Shown here: piece by piece, positions 56,632-64,000 of the stretch
How the letters are laid out: each line of letters begins with the position of its first letter
Position numbering within the stretch: position 1 is the stretch's first letter
DNA from: Flavobacterium psychraerolatum
Lineage (GTDB): Bacteria > Bacteroidota > Bacteroidia > Flavobacteriales > Flavobacteriaceae
NCBI RefSeq assembly: GCF_025960985.1
Contig: NZ_JAOQMX010000008.1
Span: forward strand, 1 to 64,000
DNA length: 64,000 nucleotides
Reading direction: 5' to 3'
Notes under the pieces: generated by a model
The model's input: only the letters and a program-made list of their open reading frames with translations
What the model was told of the DNA's origin: nothing
Database searches by the model: none
Program-made: the position numbers and the translations under genes

Positions 56632-57375
56632 TTAGTTTATCTTTATTTTTTGTCCAATGGATATTGTATTATCCGAAAGGTGGTTTTTTCGAATTAAGTC
56701 ATCAACCGATACATTGTATTTTTTGGAAATAGAATACAAGGTATCCCCTTTTTCTACTTCATGCGTACTACCATTTCTGGAGCTACTGTTTGAGCTTGGC
56801 TTGTAGTTTTTACCTAAAACTTGCGCATCATATTGATCCAAATCATAGGTTTCGATATAAGAGATCAATTTGTTTGGATACCTTGGATCGGTGGCGTAAC
56901 CAGCAGCACGAAGACCTTGAGCCCAAGCCTTATAATCATCCTTTCTTAAATCGAATAAACTAGCGTAGCGACTTCCGCTTGTCAAAAAAGCAGCGTGATC
57001 TTCGTATGAATCAGCCGCGTTTCGATATTTTCTAAAACATTCTTGACTTTTATCATCATCGTGATAAACTGTTTCACCAAGCCAAGTAGAATGGCATTTG
57101 ATTCCGAAGTGGTTGTTGGCTGTCTCAGAAAGTTCACTTCTACCTGCACCCGACTCTAAAATTCCTTGAGCTAAAATGATGCTGGCAGGAATACCGTGCT
57201 TTTTCATATTGGTCATGGCAACCCACTTAAACTGATTTACATAGGCATTCACTACTTCGTTGCGAGACATTCCATTGGAACTAGAGCTCTTTCGTGAAGA
57301 AGACGATGTTGATTTTGAAGAATGGCAACTTACAAAAGCTACTAACGAAAGGACTAAAACTATTTTCTTAATCAT
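56632..57375 (-). CDS. Glucosaminidase lipoprotein with LysM domain
   Basis: A 247-residue cell-wall enzyme. Lipobox FVSC (Cys17) is followed by a Ser-rich linker (17-36), then a FlgJ/glucosaminidase domain with the catalytic Glu in ILAQGILESGAG and the NNHFGIKC motif, and a C-terminal LysM domain starting HEVEKGDTLYSISKKYNV. It cleaves the glycan strand of peptidoglycan. It overlaps the preceding PLP enzyme gene by 8 bp and precedes hemL by 15 bp. Confidence 0.9.
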   Translation of the reverse strand: MIKKIVLVLSLVAFVSCHSSKSTSSSSRKSSSSNGMSRNEVVNAYVNQFKWVAMTNMKKHGIPASIILAQGILESGAGRSELSETANNHFGIKCHSTWLGETVYHDDDKSQECFRKYRNAADSYEDHAAFLTSGSRYASLFDLRKDDYKAWAQGLRAAGYATDPRYPNKLISYIETYDLDQYDAQVLGKNYKPSSNSSSRNGSTHEVEKGDTLYSISKKYNVSVDDLIRKNHLSDNTISIGQKIKIN

Positions 57376-58303
57376 GAATTTGTATTAAAGGTAATTTTTT
57401 GTTTTTTAGTTTTGTATTCATTCCTGCTACTCCCTGTAGGCCACCTGTATGTATAAGGAGTATATTCGAGTTCTCCGGAAAATAATTATTTTGGATTAGA
57501 TCTAAAACTCCTACTACCATTTTTGCTGTGTAAATGGGATCCAACGGAATTTTGGTTTCTTTATAAAAATCATTGATAAAAGAAATTAACTCTGGTGTTA
57601 CTTTACCATAACCACCAAAATGATAGTCATGTATCAATTCCCAATGTTTGCTGTTTACAAAAGTACAAATTTCATCTTGTAAAAAATCCCCTTTTAAAGC
57701 TGGAAAACCTAAAACTTTCTGATGTGGCAATGCACTATTGATTAATCCAGAAATTGTTCCACCAGTTCCTACTGCACAACAAACGTAGTCAAATTCAGTA
57801 TCAATGTCGGTCAAAATTTCTTGACATCCTTTAATAGCCAATGCATTGGTTCCGCCTTCAGGGATTAAATAAAAATCCGTCCATTTTTTTTTCAAACTAG
57901 TGATAAATTCCAATTCTTCTTTCAAACGGTACTCTTGTCTTGTGACAAATTCAAAATCCATTCCACATTCTTGAGCGAACTTTAGGGTTGGATTTTCTTG
58001 GATTTTGTTTACTAATTCTTCACCTCGAATAATTCCAATTGTTTTAAAACCTTGCTCTTTACCTGCAAAAGCAACCGCTGCAATATGATTGGAATAGGCG
58101 CCACCGAAAGTCAATAATGTAGATGTATTTTCTTGTTTCGCTTGAAGGAGATTGTATTTTAATTTTCGGAATTTATTACCCGAGACAAAAGGATGAATCA
58201 AATCCTCGCGCTTGATGGAAACGGAAATGTTTTTTGGTAAATTAATTTTTATGGACTGATTCAATTGGAAAGGTGTTTTTGCAAAGGTATCATCAAAACG
58301 CAA
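57368..58303 (-). CDS. ACC deaminase/D-cysteine desulfhydrase-family PLP enzyme
   Basis: A 311-residue fold-type II PLP enzyme. The cofactor Lys is in SGNKFRKLKYNL, followed by FGGAYSNHIAAVA and the Gly-rich VGTGGTISGL phosphate loop. The family includes 1-aminocyclopropane-1-carboxylate deaminase and D-cysteine desulfhydrase; the latter is more common in Bacteroidota, but the residues that decide the substrate cannot be judged safely here. The frame opens with TTG, and no ATG or GTG occurs upstream in frame. It overlaps the next gene by 8 bp. Confidence 0.85.
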   Translation of the reverse strand: MRFDDTFAKTPFQLNQSIKINLPKNISVSIKREDLIHPFVSGNKFRKLKYNLLQAKQENTSTLLTFGGAYSNHIAAVAFAGKEQGFKTIGIIRGEELVNKIQENPTLKFAQECGMDFEFVTRQEYRLKEELEFITSLKKKWTDFYLIPEGGTNALAIKGCQEILTDIDTEFDYVCCAVGTGGTISGLINSALPHQKVLGFPALKGDFLQDEICTFVNSKHWELIHDYHFGGYGKVTPELISFINDFYKETKIPLDPIYTAKMVVGVLDLIQNNYFPENSNILLIHTGGLQGVAGMNTKLKNKKLPLIQIHD

Positions 58304-58550
58304 AAGACAAAAGCTTTATTGTTTTTTTAACCTGAGTTTAATTGATATTTTAAAAGCGGAACAATTATTACTTTATTAATCACAGAACATGCACTTGCAC
58401 AAAGGATAGAAACGAAAATCTTTTTTAGGCTTTTTCTAGACCAAAAAAGAGTACTTGACTCCATTTGTATTGCATTTGGAGTTCAGAGAACTTAGTTTGA
58501 AGAGAAAGTCTGACCAAGGCCCGATAGGTATCGGGAGCCCAAATTATTTT
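58304..58550. other. Gene-free region with two inverted repeats
   Basis: No gene is visible. Two hairpins occur: ACTCCA/TGGAGT (58458-58482) and the palindrome CCCGATAGGTATCGGG (58520-58535), a sequence type that recurs in flavobacterial genomes. The second may be a terminator for the minus-strand 112-residue gene side or a repeat. Confidence 0.4.
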
Positions 58551-58889
58551 TTATTTATTTAATCGAATGTAGTATAGAAAACTGAACAATCTTCGTTCAT
58601 TTAGATAGTCTAAATTAGATTCGTTGGCATAGGCTTCTCTTTCAAAACTAATGTTTTTGTAAGCTAAATAAGCATTCCTGTATTGTAATAATCGAATGAG
58701 ATATTCTAGTCCATACCAAATAAAAAAAGGCAGAATTAGAAGTTCTAATTGTTGTTTGAGATGCACTTTTTCGTGGTTGATGAATACTGGATTGACTTTG
58801 TCTGATGCGTATTTCATAAATACGAATGGAAAAATGGTTAATCCTCGAAACCCTCTTGGCGTTAAATATTTGGTAACAACAAAAAACAT
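58551..58889 (-). CDS. Small membrane protein with HExxH motif
   Basis: A 112-residue protein. His39, Glu40 and His43 form a zinc-peptidase-like HExxH (INHEKVHLKQQ), followed by a membrane segment (about 50-65) and by Glu residues in SFEREAYANE (83-90) that could give the third ligand, as in gluzincins. No larger protease domain surrounds it, so peptidase activity is uncertain. I do not recognise a named family. It is divergent from the DUF5522 gene (62 bp apart). Confidence 0.65.
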   Translation of the reverse strand: MFFVVTKYLTPRGFRGLTIFPFVFMKYASDKVNPVFINHEKVHLKQQLELLILPFFIWYGLEYLIRLLQYRNAYLAYKNISFEREAYANESNLDYLNERRLFSFLYYIRLNK

Positions 58890-58941
58890 TCCTTATAAAT
58901 TTATAATTTTGCTTAGAAGACCCCTATCTTTATCACACTAA

Positions 58942-59127
<186 letters not shown>

Positions 59128-59208
59128 AAAAATGATTGGTATGATTTTTGAGTTAACAAAATACCACAACTAATTAAATTTCAGAATAATACCTAAAATA
59201 TTTTTATT

Positions 59209-59751
59209 ATGAAAACTCTTAACCTCCTCCCTCTATTATTAATTCTCATCTTAAGTTCATGTACTAGCATTCGCGTGAATTCAGATTATGACTCCAAAGT
59301 TGATTTCACAAAATTTAAAACCTACGCCTTCCATAAAAATGGAGTAGACAGAGCACAAATCTCTGAGCTAGACAAAAGACGAATACTTCGTGCAATTGAT
59401 GAAGAGCTGACAAAAAAAGGATATACTAAAAGTGAAAACCCCGATATGCTAGTCAATATTTTGACCAAGGAAAGAGAACGTTTGAACGTAAACCAATTTA
59501 ACATGGGATTTGGTTATGGTTGGGGATGGGGATGGAATCCCTTCTTTATGGGTGGAAATTCATTTGTAAACTCAAGTACCGAAGGTACTCTCTATATTGA
59601 TTTAATTGATGCTAATAAGAAAGAATTAATTTGGGAAGGCGAAGGAATTGGAACGCTTACCGAAAACAGATCAAAAAAAGAAGTTCAAATTAATGAGTTT
59701 GTAGCCAAAATTATTGCGCAATTCCCCCCAATTATTGAGGTCAAAAAGTAA
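59209..59751 (+). CDS. DUF4136 lipoprotein
   Basis: A 180-residue lipoprotein: lipobox LSSC near residue 18, then DYDSKVDFTKFKTYAF, typical of DUF4136, and the ELTKKGYTKSENPDMLVNI helix-strand. A Gly/Trp-rich loop GFGYGWGWGWNPFF interrupts the domain near residue 105. The C-terminal part (GTLYIDLIDANKKELIWEGEG) is also typical. The role is unknown, probably envelope maintenance. A terminator follows. Confidence 0.88.
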   Translation: MKTLNLLPLLLILILSSCTSIRVNSDYDSKVDFTKFKTYAFHKNGVDRAQISELDKRRILRAIDEELTKKGYTKSENPDMLVNILTKERERLNVNQFNMGFGYGWGWGWNPFFMGGNSFVNSSTEGTLYIDLIDANKKELIWEGEGIGTLTENRSKKEVQINEFVAKIIAQFPPIIEVKK

Positions 59752-59768
59752 ATCCTATCTTATATATT

Positions 59769-59791
59769 AAACGGCTCTATGTAGCCGTTTT
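59769..59791 (+). terminator. Terminator after DUF4136 gene
   Basis: Stem AAACGGCT / AGCCGTTT with a 6-nt loop and a run of T residues. Confidence 0.88.
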
Positions 59792-60231
59792 TTTTTTATT
59801 TCATAGCATTATTTTTGCTATTAATTTGGCTTTAATTTTCAAGTTCTTTTTAAGTTTTTATAGTTTACTTATCGACTAATTTCAATGTCCTACTATTCAA
59901 AAAAAATATCCAATAAATGGAAAAAATATTTTTGAGCATTTGCAATTATTTTATACCTACAAAAGTAATGCGTTAGCAAGATAGAAAGCTAGTTATTTAG
60001 ACAGATATATTGATTATGATTATAAAATATTCAATATTTAACTGGATAAAAAACTCCTTTCTAGGCTTACAACTGATTACAATCTAAGTTCAAATAATTG
60101 CAAAAAAACGCAGATTTCCAGATAAATAGTTTCCTAATTTGGTCAAAAATTCTAGCAAATTTAAACAGTCTATTTTATTATAAAGCCTATACTAGTTAAC
60201 CTCAAAAAAAGAGACCAACCCATTACCATAT
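59792..60231. other. Gene-free AT-rich region
   Basis: I see no gene, hairpin or promoter that I would support in these 440 bp. Confidence 0.5.
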
Positions 60232-60486
60232 GTGACAATTGAAACTACGGTAAACAACAACAAACTTACAATGCTGGATTATGAGTTTAAAATTGCAAGG
60301 GAATACAAAATTTATAGTTTTATTTTAATGCCAATATTTGCTATACTTTATATCCAATTTACACCACAGAAACCAGCAATGTTTATGGCACTAAAAGCCT
60401 TTTTAAAAACTTCTACTAGAAATAATGCTATCGACAGTTCTGGAATTGACTTTGCAAAAAACATCTTTTATCGAGATGGAAGTTAG
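60232..60486 (+). CDS. Doubtful short ORF of unknown nature
   Basis: An 84-codon open frame that would start at GTG 60232 or at ATG 60271 (MLDYEFKIAREYKIYSF). It has one hydrophobic segment (YSFILMPIFAILYIQF). I recognise no family. It might be a small membrane protein, a remnant or chance; it runs toward the converging transferase gene and ends 10 bp before it. Confidence 0.25.
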   Translation: MTIETTVNNNKLTMLDYEFKIAREYKIYSFILMPIFAILYIQFTPQKPAMFMALKAFLKTSTRNNAIDSSGIDFAKNIFYRDGS

Positions 60487-60496
60487 TTACACATTT

Positions 60497-61117
60497 TTAG
60501 ATTGCAAGTAAATCAATTTGCATTGGTAAAACAAAGTCACTTACATAACTTAAAGTATAATTACCTAAAGGAGAAACTGTCTCAAAATTCCAAATTTTAT
60601 CATTGTAATAAAATGTCTTACAAGTTGTATCAAATTCTTCAAAGGGTAAAAATATTTCTTTCCCTACTGCTTTCGAGAAAGCTTCTTTGCGTGTATGCAA
60701 CACGTAAAAATCAAAAATATTTTTACTTTCCTTAAGTTTAATTTGTTCCGATTTACTAAAAAAAGGAGACTCAAAATTCACCTGCTTCAAATCATTAAAT
60801 TCAATATCAACTCCAACTTTAGCTTGTACTGAAGCCATACAAACAACATATTCTTTTGAATAGGAAATACTAAAATCAAAGAAAGTATTTAGAAAAAAAG
60901 GTTTATGAAATTCATTTCGTTTTAAATCTTTTACTGAATTAGTTTGTTCAAAATAGTCTAACTGTTTTTTTAATAAATAAAACCCAACCAACTTTTGCTT
61001 CCTGCTTTTGAGATTTGAATTACCTACTCTTGTCAATTCATATTCATTTAACTGCGCTAATAACTCCAATTCTAGGTCTGAATCGATATTAAGTTTCGAA
61101 ATTAAAATTCTAAGCAT
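60497..61117 (-). CDS. 4'-phosphopantetheinyl transferase, Sfp type
   Basis: A 206-residue enzyme that attaches the phosphopantetheine arm of CoA to carrier domains. The magnesium-binding motif VGVDIEFND and the second motif FYVLHTRKEAFSKAVGKEIFLP (Trp of the usual WxxKEA replaced by His-Thr-Arg) mark the Sfp family. It lies 12 bp after an NRPS gene on the same strand and is almost certainly co-transcribed, so it probably primes the carrier domain of that NRPS. Confidence 0.88.
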   Translation of the reverse strand: MLRILISKLNIDSDLELELLAQLNEYELTRVGNSNLKSRKQKLVGFYLLKKQLDYFEQTNSVKDLKRNEFHKPFFLNTFFDFSISYSKEYVVCMASVQAKVGVDIEFNDLKQVNFESPFFSKSEQIKLKESKNIFDFYVLHTRKEAFSKAVGKEIFLPFEEFDTTCKTFYYNDKIWNFETVSPLGNYTLSYVSDFVLPMQIDLLAI

Positions 61118-61129
61118 AACAAGAAATAT

Positions 61130-64000
61130 TTATGACTTTATAGGACAACCCTGAAAACTTGTATTATCGCTTAAGTTTTCGCCTTTCATTACTAAAGATA
61201 ACGGACCTAAATTCACATTTTTACCAATTATACTATCGTATAAAATAATTGTTCTCACACCAATAGAACTCTGACTATCAATTGAAATAGTCCCTATTTT
61301 CATAATTCTATCTTCAAAAAGATGGGTTTGTGGACCACAATCCTTATTCATTGTGACATCATTACCTATATTTATAACATCAAATTCTGTAAAATCGGTA
61401 GTATATAAACAGGCTCTTTTACCAATTTTCACACCTAAAAAACGCAAACAAAAAGGTAAAAGTGGCGTACCTTCCAAATAGGTTAATAAATAAGGAACTG
61501 CGAGTGCTTCGTAGGTAGAGGTAATCGCTTCGCTCAACCATACCTCTCTACTCCACATTGGCATTTGTTTACTTTTATACTTGCCTACCAAAAGCCATTT
61601 GAGTACAAGCACAAAAATAAAAGATGGAATAGCAATGAAGCCCAAGAAATAAAGCGGGAGATAAAATACAAACATATACCACGAATCACTAATAATTACA
61701 TCATGTATATAAGTTATAAACAACCAGCTACTACACAAAACAAAAGTTATTGGAGTAATTATTCGTATAAACTCAATTAATGTTCTCTTTATAAAGGTTG
61801 CTTTTGATGGATTGAATGTTAATGTGTCATCAAAATCTTTGGATTTTTGCCGCAGGGGCATTGCAACTGGAGGAGACCCAAACCAATCTTTGGCAGGATT
61901 TGATAAAAGTTCGTTGCTATCTGGCGGAATTGATAATACTCCAATTAACATATTGTCGCCCAAAATTGTTCCTTGAGGAACCAATGCACTGTTGCCCACA
62001 AAAGTTTTATTACCAATTTTGGTCTCTTCCAATATCAAATAATTATCTCTTACATCTGATTCTCCCAAATTGACTGCATCGGCAATAAAGGATTCGTCCC
62101 CAATAGTTAGTAAAGGCGGCGTTATATTACTTGCAGTCGAAATTTCGGAACGATTACCAACTTTGGCTCCCAAAGCTCTATAATAACTGCTTACAAAAAC
62201 AGTTGCATATACAGGATGCAAAATAAATAATGACAAATCACAAAATTGATCTGCAAGCCATTTCTTCAAATATATCCTACTCAAAACAGAATATTTACCT
62301 GGTTTAACTTTATTAAGCAATACTCTGGAAAAAAAAGCAGTTTGAAATATAAAAATCAAAATATAAACGACAGCGATCAAAGGTGTTAATACCAAATAAT
62401 AAAACTGGTAATCTCCTGCCAGCTGATCCAGTTCATAAAGCGCAATTAATCCTGGAAAAAAAGGGATCAGTACTGCAAAAGGAAAAATCAGTAATAATGC
62501 AGTGTAAATAAAAGTAAAAATTAAGATTTTATTTTTTGAAAAAATCTTTGCATGACTGTACTCATCTTTACTTTTTTGTTTTAATAAAATGGCTGGACTA
62601 CCACTATAAATCCCGCCTTCGATTGTAATATGATCTTTTGACAAATAACTCAAATCCGTCAATTCTGATTGGTTTGCCATCACACTATTACCATCAATAA
62701 CCGCACTTGTCCCAACATAACAATGCTCTCCGATTTTGATAGAACTTATCTTTAACAAGCCATTTTCCACAACTACATTGTTTAGTACTACACTACTACT
62801 TATACTAGTACAATCTCCAATCTCTATTAAGTCTGCAGCACCATAATCAAACATACTAAAATGGACATTCTTACCCACTTTCATCCCCATAGACCGCAAA
62901 TACCTATTATACAGTGGTGTTCCATTAAAAAAATTAACATTTACTAATTTACTTATCGAATTATTTAACCAATATCTAAAATAATATTGTCCCCATAGCG
63001 GGTATTCGCCAGCTTTGAACTTACCAATCAATATTTTTTTTGAAAAAATACTAATCACAATCATTAATGGAGAAATAAAACAAAAAAGAATAATGGATAT
63101 AGCAAACGAAATGAAATGATTTTCATGTTCTACTTGTGTATAATAATACCCTAAATAAGGGATGTATAATTGCGCTGAAAAGAAAGTAAAAATTAATGGC
63201 AAACTCAAGATTTGGGCAATAAAACATAAATAATAACGAAGGGGTTTTACTTCATTGAAAATGTTATTATCTATTACTTGTACATTACTATTATTTTCTT
63301 GAACAGCTTCAATAAATTTTGACAAAGGTCTATTTAAATAAATATCTTTTATAGAAACTCGAGTAATACTGCCTTCTCTTCTTAATTTGGAAACAAAATT
63401 GGCAGCAATCAAAGAATGCCCTCCTAAATCTAAAAAAAAGTCACTCTCTTTTGTTATTTCTTTTCCTGTAAAAACATTCGATAGAATAGTCATTATTTTG
63501 GTTTCAATACTATCCTCTTGTTTAATTTCAATTTGTATCTGTTGCTTTTTCTTTAAAAATGCTACGGGTATAGGGAGTTCTTTTCGATTAATTTTACCAC
63601 TGGGTAATCTTGTAAAGAATTGCATTGGTACAAATACATTTGGTACCATATATACGGGTAACTTTTTCAATAATGCTTGCCTTAAATCTTCTGGATTATA
63701 CGTTGCACTGTCACTTATTTGCACATAAGCAACTAATTCATCTTGGTCATAAGTGTCTTTTTTCACCGCAACTGCAGCATTTTTGACAGCAAATAGGGAA
63801 CTTAATTGGTTTTCTATTTCGCCCAATTCTATTCTATACCCCCTTATTTTTACTTGATCATCAATGCGCCCTTTAAAAATTACTTTACCTTGTTCATTGA
63901 TAACTACAGCATCGCCAGTTTTATAAATTATTTCGCCAGGCAAATCTGATTCGGCAATTGGTTTCAAAATAAATTTTTGAGCCGTAAGTTCCGGCAAATT
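61130..64000 (-). CDS. NRPS C-terminal part with Pls-like membrane/beta-helix domain, 5' end outside window
   Basis: The last 956 residues of a nonribosomal peptide synthetase; the gene continues beyond the right edge. Counting from the first visible Met: end of the adenylation domain (YKTGD near 25, GRIDDQVKIRGYRIELGEIE at 43-62, LPSGKINRKEL at 131-141), a carrier domain with the phosphopantetheine Ser195 (LGGHSL), then a long region with three copies of a unit made of two membrane segments and a hexapeptide beta-helix. The copies begin near 255, 485 and 745 and each has a GKxK...W(L/S)...LGxKVGKxx pattern. This matches the terminal domain of epsilon-poly-lysine synthetase (Pls) and related NRPS. 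No condensation domain is visible here. A peptide-like or poly-amino-acid product is inferred. Confidence 0.85.
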   Translation of the reverse strand, partial: NLPELTAQKFILKPIAESDLPGEIIYKTGDAVVINEQGKVIFKGRIDDQVKIRGYRIELGEIENQLSSLFAVKNAAVAVKKDTYDQDELVAYVQISDSATYNPEDLRQALLKKLPVYMVPNVFVPMQFFTRLPSGKINRKELPIPVAFLKKKQQIQIEIKQEDSIETKIMTILSNVFTGKEITKESDFFLDLGGHSLIAANFVSKLRREGSITRVSIKDIYLNRPLSKFIEAVQENNSNVQVIDNNIFNEVKPLRYYLCFIAQILSLPLIFTFFSAQLYIPYLGYYYTQVEHENHFISFAISIILFCFISPLMIVISIFSKKILIGKFKAGEYPLWGQYYFRYWLNNSISKLVNVNFFNGTPLYNRYLRSMGMKVGKNVHFSMFDYGAADLIEIGDCTSISSSVVLNNVVVENGLLKISSIKIGEHCYVGTSAVIDGNSVMANQSELTDLSYLSKDHITIEGGIYSGSPAILLKQKSKDEYSHAKIFSKNKILIFTFIYTALLLIFPFAVLIPFFPGLIALYELDQLAGDYQFYYLVLTPLIAVVYILIFIFQTAFFSRVLLNKVKPGKYSVLSRIYLKKWLADQFCDLSLFILHPVYATVFVSSYYRALGAKVGNRSEISTASNITPPLLTIGDESFIADAVNLGESDVRDNYLILEETKIGNKTFVGNSALVPQGTILGDNMLIGVLSIPPDSNELLSNPAKDWFGSPPVAMPLRQKSKDFDDTLTFNPSKATFIKRTLIEFIRIITPITFVLCSSWLFITYIHDVIISDSWYMFVFYLPLYFLGFIAIPSFIFVLVLKWLLVGKYKSKQMPMWSREVWLSEAITSTYEALAVPYLLTYLEGTPLLPFCLRFLGVKIGKRACLYTTDFTEFDVINIGNDVTMNKDCGPQTHLFEDRIMKIGTISIDSQSSIGVRTIILYDSIIGKNVNLGPLSLVMKGENLSDNTSFQGCPIKS

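Overview
The window is low-GC chromosomal DNA of a member of the Bacteroidota, most likely a Flavobacterium or close relative. Signs of this are the RNA polymerase and ribosomal protein sequences, -7 boxes of the TAnnTTTG type, almost no Shine-Dalgarno sites except at rpsU, DUF3467 after rpoC, a DUF5522 gene, DUF2851, a Porin_10-type outer membrane protein and a mitochondrial-type aconitase beside AcnB. Most genes lie on the minus strand. I see no prophage or CRISPR array. A possible transposase start touches the left edge.

Layout. 1-11.3 kb: DivIC/FtsB-like protein, uridine kinase, a six-LysM NlpC/P60 hydrolase, two aconitases, an orphan MoxR ATPase and a SurA-like isomerase. 11.8-14.5 kb: prfC, a small secreted orphan and DUF3467. 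14.6-28.4 kb: the transcription/translation core, read on the minus strand as tRNA-Thr, tRNA-Tyr, tRNA-Thr, tuf, tRNA-Trp, secE, nusG, rplK, rplA, rplJ, rplL, rpoB, rpoC, preceded by xerC-like and hpf genes. 29.5-40.8 kb: rpsU with a strong Shine-Dalgarno, acyl-CoA dehydrogenase, a helix-hairpin-helix protein, an NSS transporter with a 52-residue companion, PspC, DUF2851, a DEDDh exonuclease, a porin, rnhB, lipB and a lipoprotein. 41.2-50.6 kb: carbohydrate region with a LacI-type regulator lacking a normal start codon, a YhcH-family protein, an SGLT-type symporter, galE, galT, galK, galM and a divergent GntR regulator. 50.7-54.1 kb: a probable copper cassette (small Cys/His protein, MbnP-like lipoprotein, MbnH/MauG-like di-heme protein, outer membrane barrel) behind a perfect 14-bp dyad. 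54.4-59.8 kb: tandem Spy-like proteins, hemL, a glucosaminidase, a PLP enzyme, and small proteins. 60.5-64 kb: a phosphopantetheinyl transferase and the C-terminal part of an NRPS with a Pls-like membrane domain.

How the parts work together. The galactose genes form a full import and Leloir route (SGLT, GalM, GalK, GalT, GalE) with a GntR regulator whose candidate operator half-sites lie in the divergent promoter and again inside the regulator gene. The MbnP/MbnH-like pair resembles a system in which a di-heme enzyme converts a tryptophan of a secreted protein to kynurenine to make a Cu(I) site; here no methanobactin genes are visible, and a Cys-containing barrel and a Cys/His small protein are linked instead. 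The transferase at 60.5 kb can prime the carrier domain of the adjacent NRPS, whose three membrane/beta-helix repeats match epsilon-poly-lysine synthetase architecture. Three copies of a structured intergenic element (11.6, 29.9 and 36.3 kb) show compensatory changes and look like a flavobacterial RNA or repeat family.
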